A stretch of DNA of 20,164 nt from CADCUY01 sp964242735 (GCA_964242735.1 CAXTAK010000030.1:1-20164), one strand, 5' to 3'; positions 7,042 through 14,257 are shown, counted from the first letter of the stretch. A program made the numbers and translations. Notes: generated from the sequence alone by a model not told the origin.

Positions 7042-7617
7042 TCAAGGGAGGTCTCGCCGCACCACCAGGCGCGGCATGCCGCTGGCCACGGCGTCAGTGG
7101 TGCCGACGACTCGGAACCCGGCTCGCTCGAACATCGCCCTGGTCCCCACGAACGCCATCGTCAGGTCCATGCGCCCTGCGGGGTCCACCGGGTGCGCCTC
7201 GACCGCGGGCGCGCCGCGCGAGGCGGCGTAGGCGACCGCACCCTCGATCAGTGGTGTCGTCACTCCCTGCCGTCGGTGACCCGAGCGGACGACGACGCAC
7301 ACGATGCTCCACACCGGCACGTCGTCGATCGGCCGGATCAGACGCGAGCCGGCCAGGCGGGTGATCTCGGAGCGAGGGCCGATGTTGCACCAGCCCACCG
7401 GCTCGCCGTCCCGGTAGGTCACCACCCCCGGCGGGTGCTCGCGCTCGCACAAGCGCCGCATCGCCTGCTCGCGGCTGCCGACGCCGATCGCCTCGATCTC
7501 GGCGGACCGCAGGCGGTGCGACAGGCACCAGCAGTGGTTGGCCCGGCGGGTGCGGTTGACGACGTCAGCGAAGTCCTCGAAGCGGTCCGGCGTCACCGGG
7601 TGGGTCTCCCACGTCAT
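7042..7617 (-). CDS. GNAT family N-acetyltransferase
   Basis: A 191-residue protein of normal size for a single GNAT domain. H-C-W-C-L at 28-32 near the N-terminus is typical of one GNAT subgroup. The beta4 strand V-W-S-I-V-C-V-V-V at 102-110 leads into the acetyl-CoA pyrophosphate loop R-R-Q-G-V-T at 115-120. The ending M-F-E-R-A-G-F-R-V-V-G is the usual C-terminal strand-helix. It transfers acetyl from acetyl-CoA to an amine; the substrate is unknown. The ATG at 7617 is chosen by length and conservation; the longer frame to 7662 adds a non-conserved lead. It is divergent from the NACHT gene across a 276-bp gap, so it may be island cargo or a remnant of the host chromosome. Confidence 0.85.
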   Translation of the reverse strand: MTWETHPVTPDRFEDFADVVNRTRRANHCWCLSHRLRSAEIEAIGVGSREQAMRRLCEREHPPGVVTYRDGEPVGWCNIGPRSEITRLAGSRLIRPIDDVPVWSIVCVVVRSGHRRQGVTTPLIEGAVAYAASRGAPAVEAHPVDPAGRMDLTMAFVGTRAMFERAGFRVVGTTDAVASGMPRLVVRRDLP

Positions 7618-7893
7618 AGCGCCACCACACCACGACCCGCCGACAGCCCGCGCCGGTGCCACAGTCGCCCCCGTAGGGGGGCAGTGGGGGGCCTGCGACG
7701 CCAGGGCGCTGGGCTACCTCGCGGTCAGCATCGTGGGTCCCCGCAACCGGGTCGACAAGATCGTCGGCAAGCTGCCCCTGCTCCCGTGAGACCCCCGGTC
7801 GGCCCGCCCGGCGGGAACCCCCCGGGCCGGTGCCGCCGTGCCCTGCAAGGCCCCGGGTCTCAGGAAGTCCGAAGGTCCAGAGGATGTCTGATC

Positions 7894-10833
7894 ATGGTGG
7901 TGCTGAATGAAGTACCCGCAGGAGCTGCGAGAGCGGGCCATGTGAAGCCGGTTCCAGCGGCAGCCGCTCTGAGCGACGATGGCGACGTGGACTACGCCCT
8001 CACCGCGCTCGGCGACCGGGAGTTCGAGCACATGGTGCAGGCGCTCGTCCTCAAGAAACTGGGTGCCCGGGTCAGCGTCTTTGGTGACGGACCGGACGGG
8101 GGCCGTGAGGCCACCTACACGGGTCGCTGCCAGGTCGGGGGCGACCTGACGTCGGAGACCTGGGACGGCTACGTCGTCGTGCAGGCGAAGTTCCTCGCCC
8201 GCCCGCTCGGCACCCGAGCCGACACCCCGTGGCTGATTGGTCACCTGAAGCGGGAGCTCGCCCACTGGGGCGACGAGGGCTCGCGCCGCCAGCAGTTGGG
8301 ACAGCTGCCCGAGTACTGGGTCGTCGTCACCAACGCCGTGCTCGGCAGCACCGAGGGCGGCGGCATCGACACCGCCTCAGCGATCATGGATGCAGCCACC
8401 CACAATCTCGGCCTGAAGGGCTGGGCGCTGTGGCACCACGACACGCTCTGCCGGCTGCTCGACGGGGCGGCCGACGTCCGGACCGCCTTCGGTGGCCTCC
8501 TGGTCACCGGCGACGTCCTGGCGGAGCTGCACAACTTCGTCGCCGGCCAGGTCGCCGCCCTCGGCGCGACGATGAGGTCCCACGCCGCCAAGGAGCTGCT
8601 GAGCGAGCGGAACGTGCGCTTGACCCTGGAGGGCCACGAGCAGGGGAAGCTCGTGCTCGACGACATCGCCGTCGACCTGCCCGCCGAACACCGCGCCGGC
8701 GAGGACGTCGAGACGGTGCAGACCGTGGCGCACATCGTCGAGCACGGCGACCAGGTCCTGCGTCCGAGCGTGACCGGCCACGCCTCGCCCGCCCACGTGC
8801 TGGTCCTCGGCGGGCCCGGGCAGGGGAAGACGACGCTGTCCCAGATCCTCACCCAGACCTACCGCGCCGAGCTGCTCGAGCACTCAGGAGCCGGCATCAC
8901 TAGGCAGGCCCAGGAGGTGTCGGCCGCTACACGGGACAGCCTGGACGCGCAGATGATCCCCCGTCCCCGCAACCGCCGCTGGCCGATCCGCGTCGACCTC
9001 GCTGCGTACGCCGAGGACGTCGCCGGACTGGAGGAAGTTCCCGTGGTGCGCTGGATCGCTCGCCGGATCAGCGATCGCGGGCTCCTCGAGGTCACCGCCG
9101 CCCAGCTCGGGGAGTGGCTGCGGGCGTGGCCGTGGCTGCTCGTCCTGGACGGCCTCGACGAGGTCACCTCACCGCGCGTCCGCGAGCACGTGGTGAGGCA
9201 GGTCGAAGGACTGCTGGCTGATGCGGCGCAGCTGGACTCCGACCTGCTGGTGGTGGCCACCACCCGACCGCAGGGGTACGGGGAGGAGCTCGACCCCCGT
9301 GACTTCGCTCCGCTGGCCCTGCAGCTGCTGAGCAAGGAGCGCGCCGTCATCTACGCCGAGCGCCTGGCCGCAGCGCGGCACACCCACGATGACGAGCTGC
9401 GCCGGCAGGTGGTCCAGGGCATCCGTGACGCCACCCAGGAACCGCTCACCTCTCGGCTGCTGCGCACACCGCTCCAGGTCACGATCATGTCGCTGCTCCT
9501 GGAGCAGCGGACGAGGCTGCCCCGGGACCGCCACGGCCTCTTCCACGCCTACTTCGAGACCATCTACCACCGCGAGGCCAACAAGAAGGGCTTCCTCGCC
9601 GAGCTTCTCCAGAGCCATCAGCGCGAGGTCCGCGTGTTGCACGAGCGGGTCGGTCTGGCCTTGCAGGCCCGCTCTGAAAACGACGGTGAGTCCGACGCGG
9701 CGATGCCGGAGACTGAGCTGCGCGACGTCGCCCTGAAGATCCTCACCGCCGAGGGTCACGACGACGAGGCTGCTGCGGCGCTGGCCGACAAGATCGTCAA
9801 GGCGACCACCGACAGGCTCGTCCTGCTGGTGCCGAAGCGGCGCGGCGACGTGGGGTACGAGGTGCGCAGCTTGCAGGAGTTCATGGCCGCCGGCGCCATC
9901 CTCGACGGTGACGACGAGACGGTGATCAAGCGGCTGCGCCTGGCGGCGCCGGCCGTGCACTGGCGCAACACCTGGTTGCTGGCGGCAGGGCGCCTCTTCG
10001 CCACTCGCGGGTACCACCGTGACGCGCTCCTCGCCGTGCTGCGCACGGTCGACCAGGTCCATGATCTCGCCGAAGTCATCCCGTCGGGACCCCGGCTGGC
10101 CCTGGACCTGCTGGACGACGGCGTGGCGGCCACCTCACCGCTCTACCGCCGCAGCCTGCTCGCCCACGCGCTGGAGCTGCTCCGCCAGCCCCCGGCTGCG
10201 GAGCTGCCGTACCTCGCGCGGGTGCTGATCGAGCTGGGGGAGGAGCAGCAGTTCTACTCCTCCATCTCCTCCGCCATCAAGCAGGGCCTGCACGCTGCGG
10301 ACGACCGGCGGGTGACGGCGCTGCTGCTCCTGACCGAAGCGAGCCGCTCGACAGGTGCCCTGCCCGCTCTCGCCCGCCAGCTGAGGGCCACCGCCGAGAT
10401 CGACGACGACCAGCGGACAGCACTGGCCGACTGGGCCCTCCAGCACGCGAGCGTGGCTGATGCCCCTGCCGGTCTGGAGCGCCACGGCCGGAGCTCGACC
10501 CTGGCCGATGTCTTGCAGGACCACCTCGACACCACGGGGCTGCCCGCGCCGGCGGCTGCGGCGCTCGACGCCTTCGTGAGGGAACTCAGGGCGACCGTGG
10601 TGACCCGGTACGGGAGCGCTGGGACGACCTGCTCCGTGCCGTACGGCTCCACCGCGGCGCCGGCGGCGTTCGCGATCCTCGACCATCCGGAGGCGATCAC
10701 CGCCACCGCCATGGCACTGCTGGAACTCGACACCGCTGGTTGGGCAGCGGCCTCAGCGCTTCGAGCTGTCCTCGGGGGCGCTAGGCAGCGGATGCCGGTC
10801 GGCCCCCACCTGTTGGCGACGACCATGCCCTGA
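7894..10833 (+). CDS. Mrr-like nuclease-NACHT NTPase fusion (STAND anti-phage type)
   Basis: A 979-residue protein. The N-terminal domain (about 34-200) is restriction-endonuclease-like: E-F-E-H-M-V at 43-48, G-P-D68-G-G-R-E, and V-V-Q97-A-K99, a D...QxK variant of the PD-(D/E)xK core. The NACHT domain follows: Walker A G-G-P-G-Q-G-K-T at 306-313 and Walker B L-V-L-D419-G-L-D422-E423. A helical lid ends near Y-E-V-R-S-L-Q-E-F-M-A-A, and about 300 helical residues form the likely sensor. Bacterial NACHT/Avs proteins sense phage proteins and switch on an effector nuclease. The ATG at 7894 has AGAGGA 9 nt upstream; the open frame back to 7027 runs antisense to the GNAT gene and is not coding. 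The protein ends nine bases before a transposase remnant, so its C-terminus may have been trimmed. Confidence 0.88.
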   Translation: MVVLNEVPAGAARAGHVKPVPAAAALSDDGDVDYALTALGDREFEHMVQALVLKKLGARVSVFGDGPDGGREATYTGRCQVGGDLTSETWDGYVVVQAKFLARPLGTRADTPWLIGHLKRELAHWGDEGSRRQQLGQLPEYWVVVTNAVLGSTEGGGIDTASAIMDAATHNLGLKGWALWHHDTLCRLLDGAADVRTAFGGLLVTGDVLAELHNFVAGQVAALGATMRSHAAKELLSERNVRLTLEGHEQGKLVLDDIAVDLPAEHRAGEDVETVQTVAHIVEHGDQVLRPSVTGHASPAHVLVLGGPGQGKTTLSQILTQTYRAELLEHSGAGITRQAQEVSAATRDSLDAQMIPRPRNRRWPIRVDLAAYAEDVAGLEEVPVVRWIARRISDRGLLEVTAAQLGEWLRAWPWLLVLDGLDEVTSPRVREHVVRQVEGLLADAAQLDSDLLVVATTRPQGYGEELDPRDFAPLALQLLSKERAVIYAERLAAARHTHDDELRRQVVQGIRDATQEPLTSRLLRTPLQVTIMSLLLEQRTRLPRDRHGLFHAYFETIYHREANKKGFLAELLQSHQREVRVLHERVGLALQARSENDGESDAAMPETELRDVALKILTAEGHDDEAAAALADKIVKATTDRLVLLVPKRRGDVGYEVRSLQEFMAAGAILDGDDETVIKRLRLAAPAVHWRNTWLLAAGRLFATRGYHRDALLAVLRTVDQVHDLAEVIPSGPRLALDLLDDGVAATSPLYRRSLLAHALELLRQPPAAELPYLARVLIELGEEQQFYSSISSAIKQGLHAADDRRVTALLLLTEASRSTGALPALARQLRATAEIDDDQRTALADWALQHASVADAPAGLERHGRSSTLADVLQDHLDTTGLPAPAAAALDAFVRELRATVVTRYGSAGTTCSVPYGSTAAPAAFAILDHPEAITATAMALLELDTAGWAAASALRAVLGGARQRMPVGPHLLATTMP

Positions 10834-10842
10834 CAGCGGCTT

Positions 10843-10977
10843 TTATCTTGCGTGTGGGATCCCGAGCTGCGCACCGATCGCGTAGGCGCTGGCCGTCGGG
10901 GAGCCGTGCTCCTCTGCATCGTCCAGCGCCATCCGCACCGCCCGGTCCATGACCTCGGTCGGGTACTTCTTCGGCAT
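10843..10977 (-). pseudogene. Truncated IS3-type transposase orfA
   Basis: From an ATG at 10977 the minus strand encodes 44 residues beginning M-P-K-K-Y-P-T-E-V-M-D-R-A-V-R-M, the typical start of an IS3-family OrfA helix-turn-helix protein. It continues through A-Y-A-I-G-A-Q-L-G-I and then stops at TAA (10845-10843). A full OrfA is about 90-110 residues and the catalytic OrfB is absent, so this is an IS fragment. Its broken end lies nine bases from the NACHT stop codon, so a rearrangement joined the two. Confidence 0.75.
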
Positions 10978-11332
10978 GGCCGGCATCGGCACCAGGTGTC
11001 GCCAGACCCTGTCGGAAAGCCGGAACGGATCGCATTGGATCCGAGGCCGCCGTCGACCGCGGATCTGCGCCGATCGAGGCCGATCCGATGATCCCGGCTA
11101 GAGGGTGTTGTCAAGTGATCGGATGACGACACGGGGGGAGGGGCGCCGGCCTCGGCAGGAGGTGGCCGGCACGCGGTGTGCCGCACGCCGCTCCGGAGCC
11201 GAGCAAGACCACGGGACAGGTCGCTGTGCCCGCCCGACCTCGCCGGTAGGCGACGTCGTGACGCCCACGGAAGCGTCAGGAGAGCCAGAAAACGGCAGGA
11301 CACTCGACGAACCGTGCTCCTACGGTCACCTG
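10978..11332. other. 355-bp gap between IS remnant and GNAT gene
   Basis: It probably includes the outer end of the broken IS element, on the right of the orfA fragment. I could not define a clear terminal inverted repeat. The downstream part carries the GNAT promoter. An open plus frame from 11105 joins the GNAT frame, but its codons look non-coding. Confidence 0.4.
11297..11326 (+). promoter_or_regulatory. Promoter for a leaderless GNAT transcript
   Basis: AGGACA (11297-11302) and TACGGT (11321-11326) are spaced by 18 nt. The -10 box lies 6 nt before the GTG at 11333, so the mRNA would begin at or beside the start codon. This decides the start used for the gene. Confidence 0.5.
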
Positions 11333-11866
11333 GTGCTGGTGCGCCGCGAGACCGCGTCCGACGTCGCTGCTGTCCGGCGGGTCGTGGCCGAGGCGTTCGC
11401 CCGCGACCCGCGCACCGGCTCACCGGTGCGCGGCGAGCCGGTCGAGGTGCGCCTGCTGGACCACCTGCGTGCCAGCGACGCCTGGGTGCCGGCGCTGTCG
11501 TGGGTGGCCGTCGACGGCGGCGCCGTGGTCGGCCACGCGGTGTGCACCAGGGCGCAGGTCGACAGCACCCCTGTGGTCGCCCTCGGCCCGATCGGCGTCC
11601 AACCCCAGCGCCAGCGGGCGGGCGTCGGCTCGGCCCTGGTGCACGCGCTGCTCGGCGTGGCCGACGCCCTGGACGCACCGCTGGTGGCCCTGCTCGGTGA
11701 CCCCGGCTACTACGGGCGCTTCGGGTTCCGCCCATCGACCGACCTGGGAGTCCTGCCACCTGAGCCGGCCTGGGGTCGGCACTTCCAGGTCCGCGCCTTG
11801 TCGGCCCACGACGGCGGCGTGCGCGGGACCTTCCGCTACGCGCAGCCCTTCGCAGACCTCGAGTAG
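11333..11866 (+). CDS. GNAT family N-acetyltransferase (YhbS-like)
   Basis: A 177-residue single GNAT domain. The substrate strand leads to V-A-L-G-P-I-G-V-Q-P and the acetyl-CoA loop Q94-R-A-G97-V-G99-S. L-G-D-P-G-Y-Y-G-R-F-G-F at 121-132 is the hallmark of the YhbS/COG3153 subgroup. The acceptor is unknown; related proteins acetylate small molecules or proteins. The GTG at 11333 (first residues V-L-V-R-R-E-T-A-S-D) is chosen from the leaderless promoter and typical family length. Longer in-frame starts back to 11105 exist but add a non-conserved Arg-rich lead. It converges on the HEPN-like gene and shares a bidirectional terminator with it. Confidence 0.87.
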   Translation: MLVRRETASDVAAVRRVVAEAFARDPRTGSPVRGEPVEVRLLDHLRASDAWVPALSWVAVDGGAVVGHAVCTRAQVDSTPVVALGPIGVQPQRQRAGVGSALVHALLGVADALDAPLVALLGDPGYYGRFGFRPSTDLGVLPPEPAWGRHFQVRALSAHDGGVRGTFRYAQPFADLE

Positions 11867-11944
11867 TCCAACCAGGACCGGGCCCGGGTCTCGTCCGGCA
11901 AGCCCGAAGGACACGGGGCGAGCCCACCAGCGGGCACCCCCACC

Positions 11945-11980
11945 CCGTGCTGAGGCGCGGACCGGTCCGCCTCAGCACGG
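11945..11980. terminator. Bidirectional terminator hairpin
   Basis: A 19-nt left arm beginning CCGTGCTGAGG pairs with a 17-nt right arm ending CCTCAGCACGG. All 17 bases of the right arm pair; the left arm has one two-base bulge. The hairpin lies between the converging GNAT (ends 11866) and HEPN-like (ends 12030) genes. There is no T-tract, which is common in high-GC actinobacteria. Confidence 0.7.
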
Positions 11981-12029
11981 CGGCCCGGCCGGCCTCGGCC
12001 GACACCGGGCAGCAGCGCCCCCAGGCCGC

Positions 12030-12767
12030 TCACGGTGCGGTGACCACCTCGGCGCGCTGGACCCAGCGGGCCAGGACGCTGAACGCGGCCAGCTGCTCGA
12101 GGGCCTCGTGCTCAGGCAGGTCCTCGACGACGTCGTGGGCGGCGGGGTTGCGCAGCGCGGCGTAGCGCCCCTCGGCGAAGGCCCGGACCCCGCGGCGCAG
12201 GCTCTTGGCGGTCCTGCCGCCGTCGTCGCCGGCCAGGCGCAGGCGGGCCTTGCCGGGAGCGGGGTCCTCGTCGTTGAAGGCCTGGTTGAACAGGTCGGTC
12301 TCGGAGATGTCGCGGCGCCCGACCTTGTTCTGGGTCTCGGCGTTGAGCTTGCGGGCCGCAGCGGCCACCGCCTCGGCGTGGTGGCCGCTGGCCCACAGCG
12401 ACCGCGCTCCCTCCCACACCCACGGGTGCAGCGCCCCGGCGCTGAGGGTGGGGGCGTCGTCACCGAGGTGCTCGCGCAGCTCGGCCTCGCGCTCCAGCAC
12501 GGTGATGGCGCGCAGGGCAGCCTCCTTGTGCCGGGCCCAGCGCGGGGACATCGCCGGCTTGAGCACCGTGGTGCGCCACCCCGGCGTGACCCGGTCGAGG
12601 ATCCCCTCGGCCACCGGCGCCTGGGTGACGATCCCCGCTTCGCGGACCGCCCCGGTCTGGACCATGTCGTCCAGCGAGTCCCCAGCAGCGGGCAGGGTCG
12701 ACCCGCTCCCCACCAGCTCGACGAAGATCCGCAGCTCGTTTACGGCCCAGGGCACGTCGACCGCCAC
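12030..12767 (-). CDS. TIGR02391/Ymh-type protein with HEPN-like R-x4-H motif
   Basis: A 245-residue protein. The C-terminal 130 residues match the Hypoth_Ymh (TIGR02391) pattern: H-P-W-V-W-E-G-A-R-S-L-W near 114-125, a helix with A-V-A-A-A-A-R-K-L-N, then G-V-R-A-F-A-E-G-R-Y-A-A-L-R206-N-P-A-A-H211. R-N-x3-H fits the R-x4-6-H active site of HEPN RNases found in abortive-infection and toxin systems. The N-terminal 80 residues are a separate unrecognised region. The GTG at 12767 is supported by a TAGGGT box 6 nt upstream, giving a leaderless transcript. A palindrome overlaps its -35 region. An RNase or Abi role is inferred; the family match is fairly sure. Confidence 0.75.
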   Translation of the reverse strand: MAVDVPWAVNELRIFVELVGSGSTLPAAGDSLDDMVQTGAVREAGIVTQAPVAEGILDRVTPGWRTTVLKPAMSPRWARHKEAALRAITVLEREAELREHLGDDAPTLSAGALHPWVWEGARSLWASGHHAEAVAAAARKLNAETQNKVGRRDISETDLFNQAFNDEDPAPGKARLRLAGDDGGRTAKSLRRGVRAFAEGRYAALRNPAAHDVVEDLPEHEALEQLAAFSVLARWVQRAEVVTAP

Positions 12768-12773
12768 GCGGCC

Positions 12774-12779
12774 ACCCTA
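12774..12779 (-). promoter_or_regulatory. -10 box, likely leaderless HEPN-like gene
   Basis: TAGGGT on the minus strand is followed by 6 nt and the GTG at 12767, which would put the transcript start at or near the start codon. No Shine-Dalgarno sequence is present. Confidence 0.5.
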
Positions 12780-12783
12780 GGCG

Positions 12784-12805
12784 CACCGTAACGGTGGTTA
12801 CGGTG
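12784..12805. promoter_or_regulatory. Operator-like palindrome between divergent genes
   Basis: CACCGTAAC (12784-12792) and GTTACGGTG (12797-12805) pair perfectly around a 4-nt GGTG spacer. It covers the -35 region of the minus-strand HEPN-like gene. It also contains TACGGT (12799-12804), a possible plus-strand -10 box. This layout suits one repressor controlling both directions. Confidence 0.6.
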
Positions 12806-12822
12806 TCGGTGCGGGGGGGAGC

Positions 12823-12882
12823 ATGAACATGAAGGGGAGGGGGACGCCACGGCCTTCCTGGTGGAGAGCCCGGCGGTGGTGA
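12823..12882 (+). CDS. Possible 19-residue leader peptide with Trp-Trp
   Basis: An ATG at 12823 with a G-rich stretch directly upstream opens a 19-codon frame reading MNMKGRGTPRPSWWRARRW. Tandem TGG codons (12859-12864) sit at the base of the strong hairpin at 12861-12898. The arrangement resembles an amino-acid attenuator leader. The downstream gene is not a recognisable tryptophan gene, and I see no antiterminator. It may be chance. Confidence 0.25.
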   Translation: MNMKGRGTPRPSWWRARRW

Positions 12883-12898
12883 CCGCCGGGCTCTCCAC
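12861..12898. terminator. 17-bp perfect hairpin
   Basis: Two 17-base arms (12861-12877 and 12882-12898), the first beginning GTGGAGAGCC, pair without mismatch around a GGTG loop. It is one of the strongest hairpins in the window. It lies in the 227-bp gap between the HEPN-like gene and the divergent lower-GC gene, where no gene end requires a terminator. It may therefore act as an attenuator or insulator. Confidence 0.7.
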
Positions 12899-12994
12899 GC
12901 ACCGGGCTGGATCTGTTCGCTCGCCTTCTCAGCCGTCGCGTACGTCGGAGTACTCGCTCGAAGGATTTAGGCCAAGCAGAGGGAGATGAGGAGC

Positions 12995-13432
12995 GTGGAA
13001 GACTCACCGGAGGACGTACACGACTTAGATGGATGGCAGCCAAGCCACCCCATACCCCTATCGCCAAAAAAGTTCTACTACAAGTTGACAAGTAATCGAG
13101 TTATCACCGTGAGAGATGAAGCAGTCCTCCTTGATGCGGCGTCGTATTGTGTGACCCTGCACGGACCCCCTCACGACAACCTTCCCCCGCACCTTCTTGT
13201 CATCCGGTCCGGTGAGGATAAGATTGGGCGCCTCATGCGCGACGCGCCGCCTGAGATACCTAGAACCGCTGACGATGAGGCCTTCTACAACGGACCAGCT
13301 ACGCAAAGCATTCGTGCGTTGCAGACGTTGCTGGCTTGCGGGCGCTATCACGGAGGATTTGACATTGAGCAGGAACTGTTGAATGAGCATGCATCGCTCG
13401 AACCTTACCCACCAGATCAAGAGGTCGAATAA
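12995..13432 (+). CDS. Hypothetical protein, lower GC
   Basis: About 145 residues from a GTG at 12995, preceded by AGAGGGAG with a 9-nt gap. An ATG at 12986 is in frame but directly abuts that ribosome binding site. The protein is soluble and acidic near the start, with Y-Y-K-L-T-S-N-R-V-I-T-V and a C-terminal L-E-P-Y-P-P-D-Q-E-V-E. I do not recognise a family. Codon use is much less GC-biased than in neighbours, with several A/T-ending codons, pointing to recent acquisition. A large hairpin follows. Size, composition and setting would suit an immunity or anti-defence protein, but nothing shows this directly. Confidence 0.65.
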   Translation: MEDSPEDVHDLDGWQPSHPIPLSPKKFYYKLTSNRVITVRDEAVLLDAASYCVTLHGPPHDNLPPHLLVIRSGEDKIGRLMRDAPPEIPRTADDEAFYNGPATQSIRALQTLLACGRYHGGFDIEQELLNEHASLEPYPPDQEVE

Positions 13433-13452
13433 CCCCAGTGTGCGCGTAATCA

Positions 13453-13510
13453 GCGGTGGGATCGCCCCGGCGTCGCTCTCACAGAGACTAAGTCGGGGCG
13501 ATCTCACCGC
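13453..13510. terminator. Terminator hairpin after the hypothetical gene
   Basis: Two 17-base arms (13453-13469 and 13494-13510) pair with a single G-T wobble. The first begins GCGGTGGGAT and the second ends ATCTCACCGC. The loop is 24 nt. It lies 20 nt after the stop at 13432. Confidence 0.65.
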
Positions 13511-13570
13511 TTAGGGCAAGATCCGCTAGTGCGGAATGCCTTCAGTTAGCTGTGTACCTCCACCGCAGGA

Positions 13571-13586
13571 GGCATTACGGTGTCGA
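13571..13586. repeat. 16-bp repeat, copy 1
   Basis: GGCATTACGGTGTCGA is identical to 14157-14172. A partial match, TTACGGTGTCG, occurs at 12798-12808. On the minus strand both full copies read P-(I/F)-D-T-V-M-P followed by A-V in an open frame. On the plus strand both read I-T-V-S. Confidence 0.85.
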
Positions 13587-13690
13587 TCGGGGTGGGATCA
13601 CCAGGGCTGAACAGCACGGTGCCCGCGTCGGCGGTCGCCGATGTGGGGCCCATCCCAAGCGGGCCGAAGGCTAAGTCGAGCCTCGCTTCC

Positions 13691-13879
13691 CTAGAGGCGA
13701 TTTTTGGAGCGCTTACTCGTCACGAAAAGAGCAACGGCCATCAATAGGCCTAGAGCGGCCAAAGATGTTCCCCCGGGGTCTCCTTCTTGGAGGTAAAACA
13801 CAAAGGGAGGGAGGCAGCAAGCGAAAGCAATAATTGCCATTACGCGTATCAGAACCTTCCTCCTCCGAATCTGCCGCAA
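13691..13879 (-). CDS. Small two-helix membrane protein with EGDP-G motif
   Basis: A 62-residue frame from TTG at 13879; an ATG at 13840 would give a 49-residue form. It has a basic start (R-R-R-K), then a hydrophobic helix around V-M-A-I-I-A-F-A. A loop with Q-E-G-D-P-G-G and a second helix L-A-A-L-G-L-L-M-A-V-A-L-F follow, with a basic tail K-R-S-K-N-R-L. The same topology and E-G-D-P-x-G loop occur at the C-terminus of the next membrane gene (14258-14650), so the two look paralogous. The start is uncertain. The gene overlaps a plus-strand frame (13580-13747). No function can be assigned. Confidence 0.5.
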   Translation of the reverse strand: MRQIRRRKVLIRVMAIIAFACCLPPFVFYLQEGDPGGTSLAALGLLMAVALFVTSKRSKNRL

Positions 13880-14257
13880 TCTCTGGATGATGGTCCTCGC
13901 AGGTAGGATGGCCGAAGTGATGCACTAGGACGATCGTGAAGGCCGCAACGGAACCCCGGGCAGTGTCAGCTGGTGCGCGGTCACCAGGCCAGGCCCTCTC
14001 CGCTGATCGGGTGAGACGACAGGGCCCGGCCGCGCTGGGCAACCCCCGGCGCGGACGCCGACCAACCCACCAGGCACCACGGGTCGGTGAGCCACAGGTA
14101 ACCTCCGCTGCTCCCGAGATGGCAGAGGAGGACGTTAACCCCCCGTGCACACAGCCGGCATTACGGTGTCGAATGGGGGGAGGGGGGCTGCGTGGAGTGG
14201 ATGACCAACCAGCCTGGGCGCTACCGGTAGGAAACCGGCTTGCGGCGCAAAATTTTC
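13880..14257. other. 378-bp gap between the paralogous membrane genes
   Basis: It contains copy 2 of the 16-bp repeat. A plus frame runs from 13936 to 14301, but it is Arg/Pro-rich and not coding-like. I see no other feature. Confidence 0.5.
14157..14172. repeat. 16-bp repeat, copy 2
   Basis: An exact copy of 13571-13586, 586 bp away in the same orientation. Each copy lies roughly 85-105 bp beyond the 3' end of a minus-strand membrane gene carrying the EGDP motif. Confidence 0.85.

Noticed and set aside
7027..7893. Upstream extension of the NACHT open frame back to 7027
   Set aside because: It runs antisense to the GNAT gene, its translation is Arg/His/Pro-rich, and a good ribosome binding site precedes the ATG at 7894.
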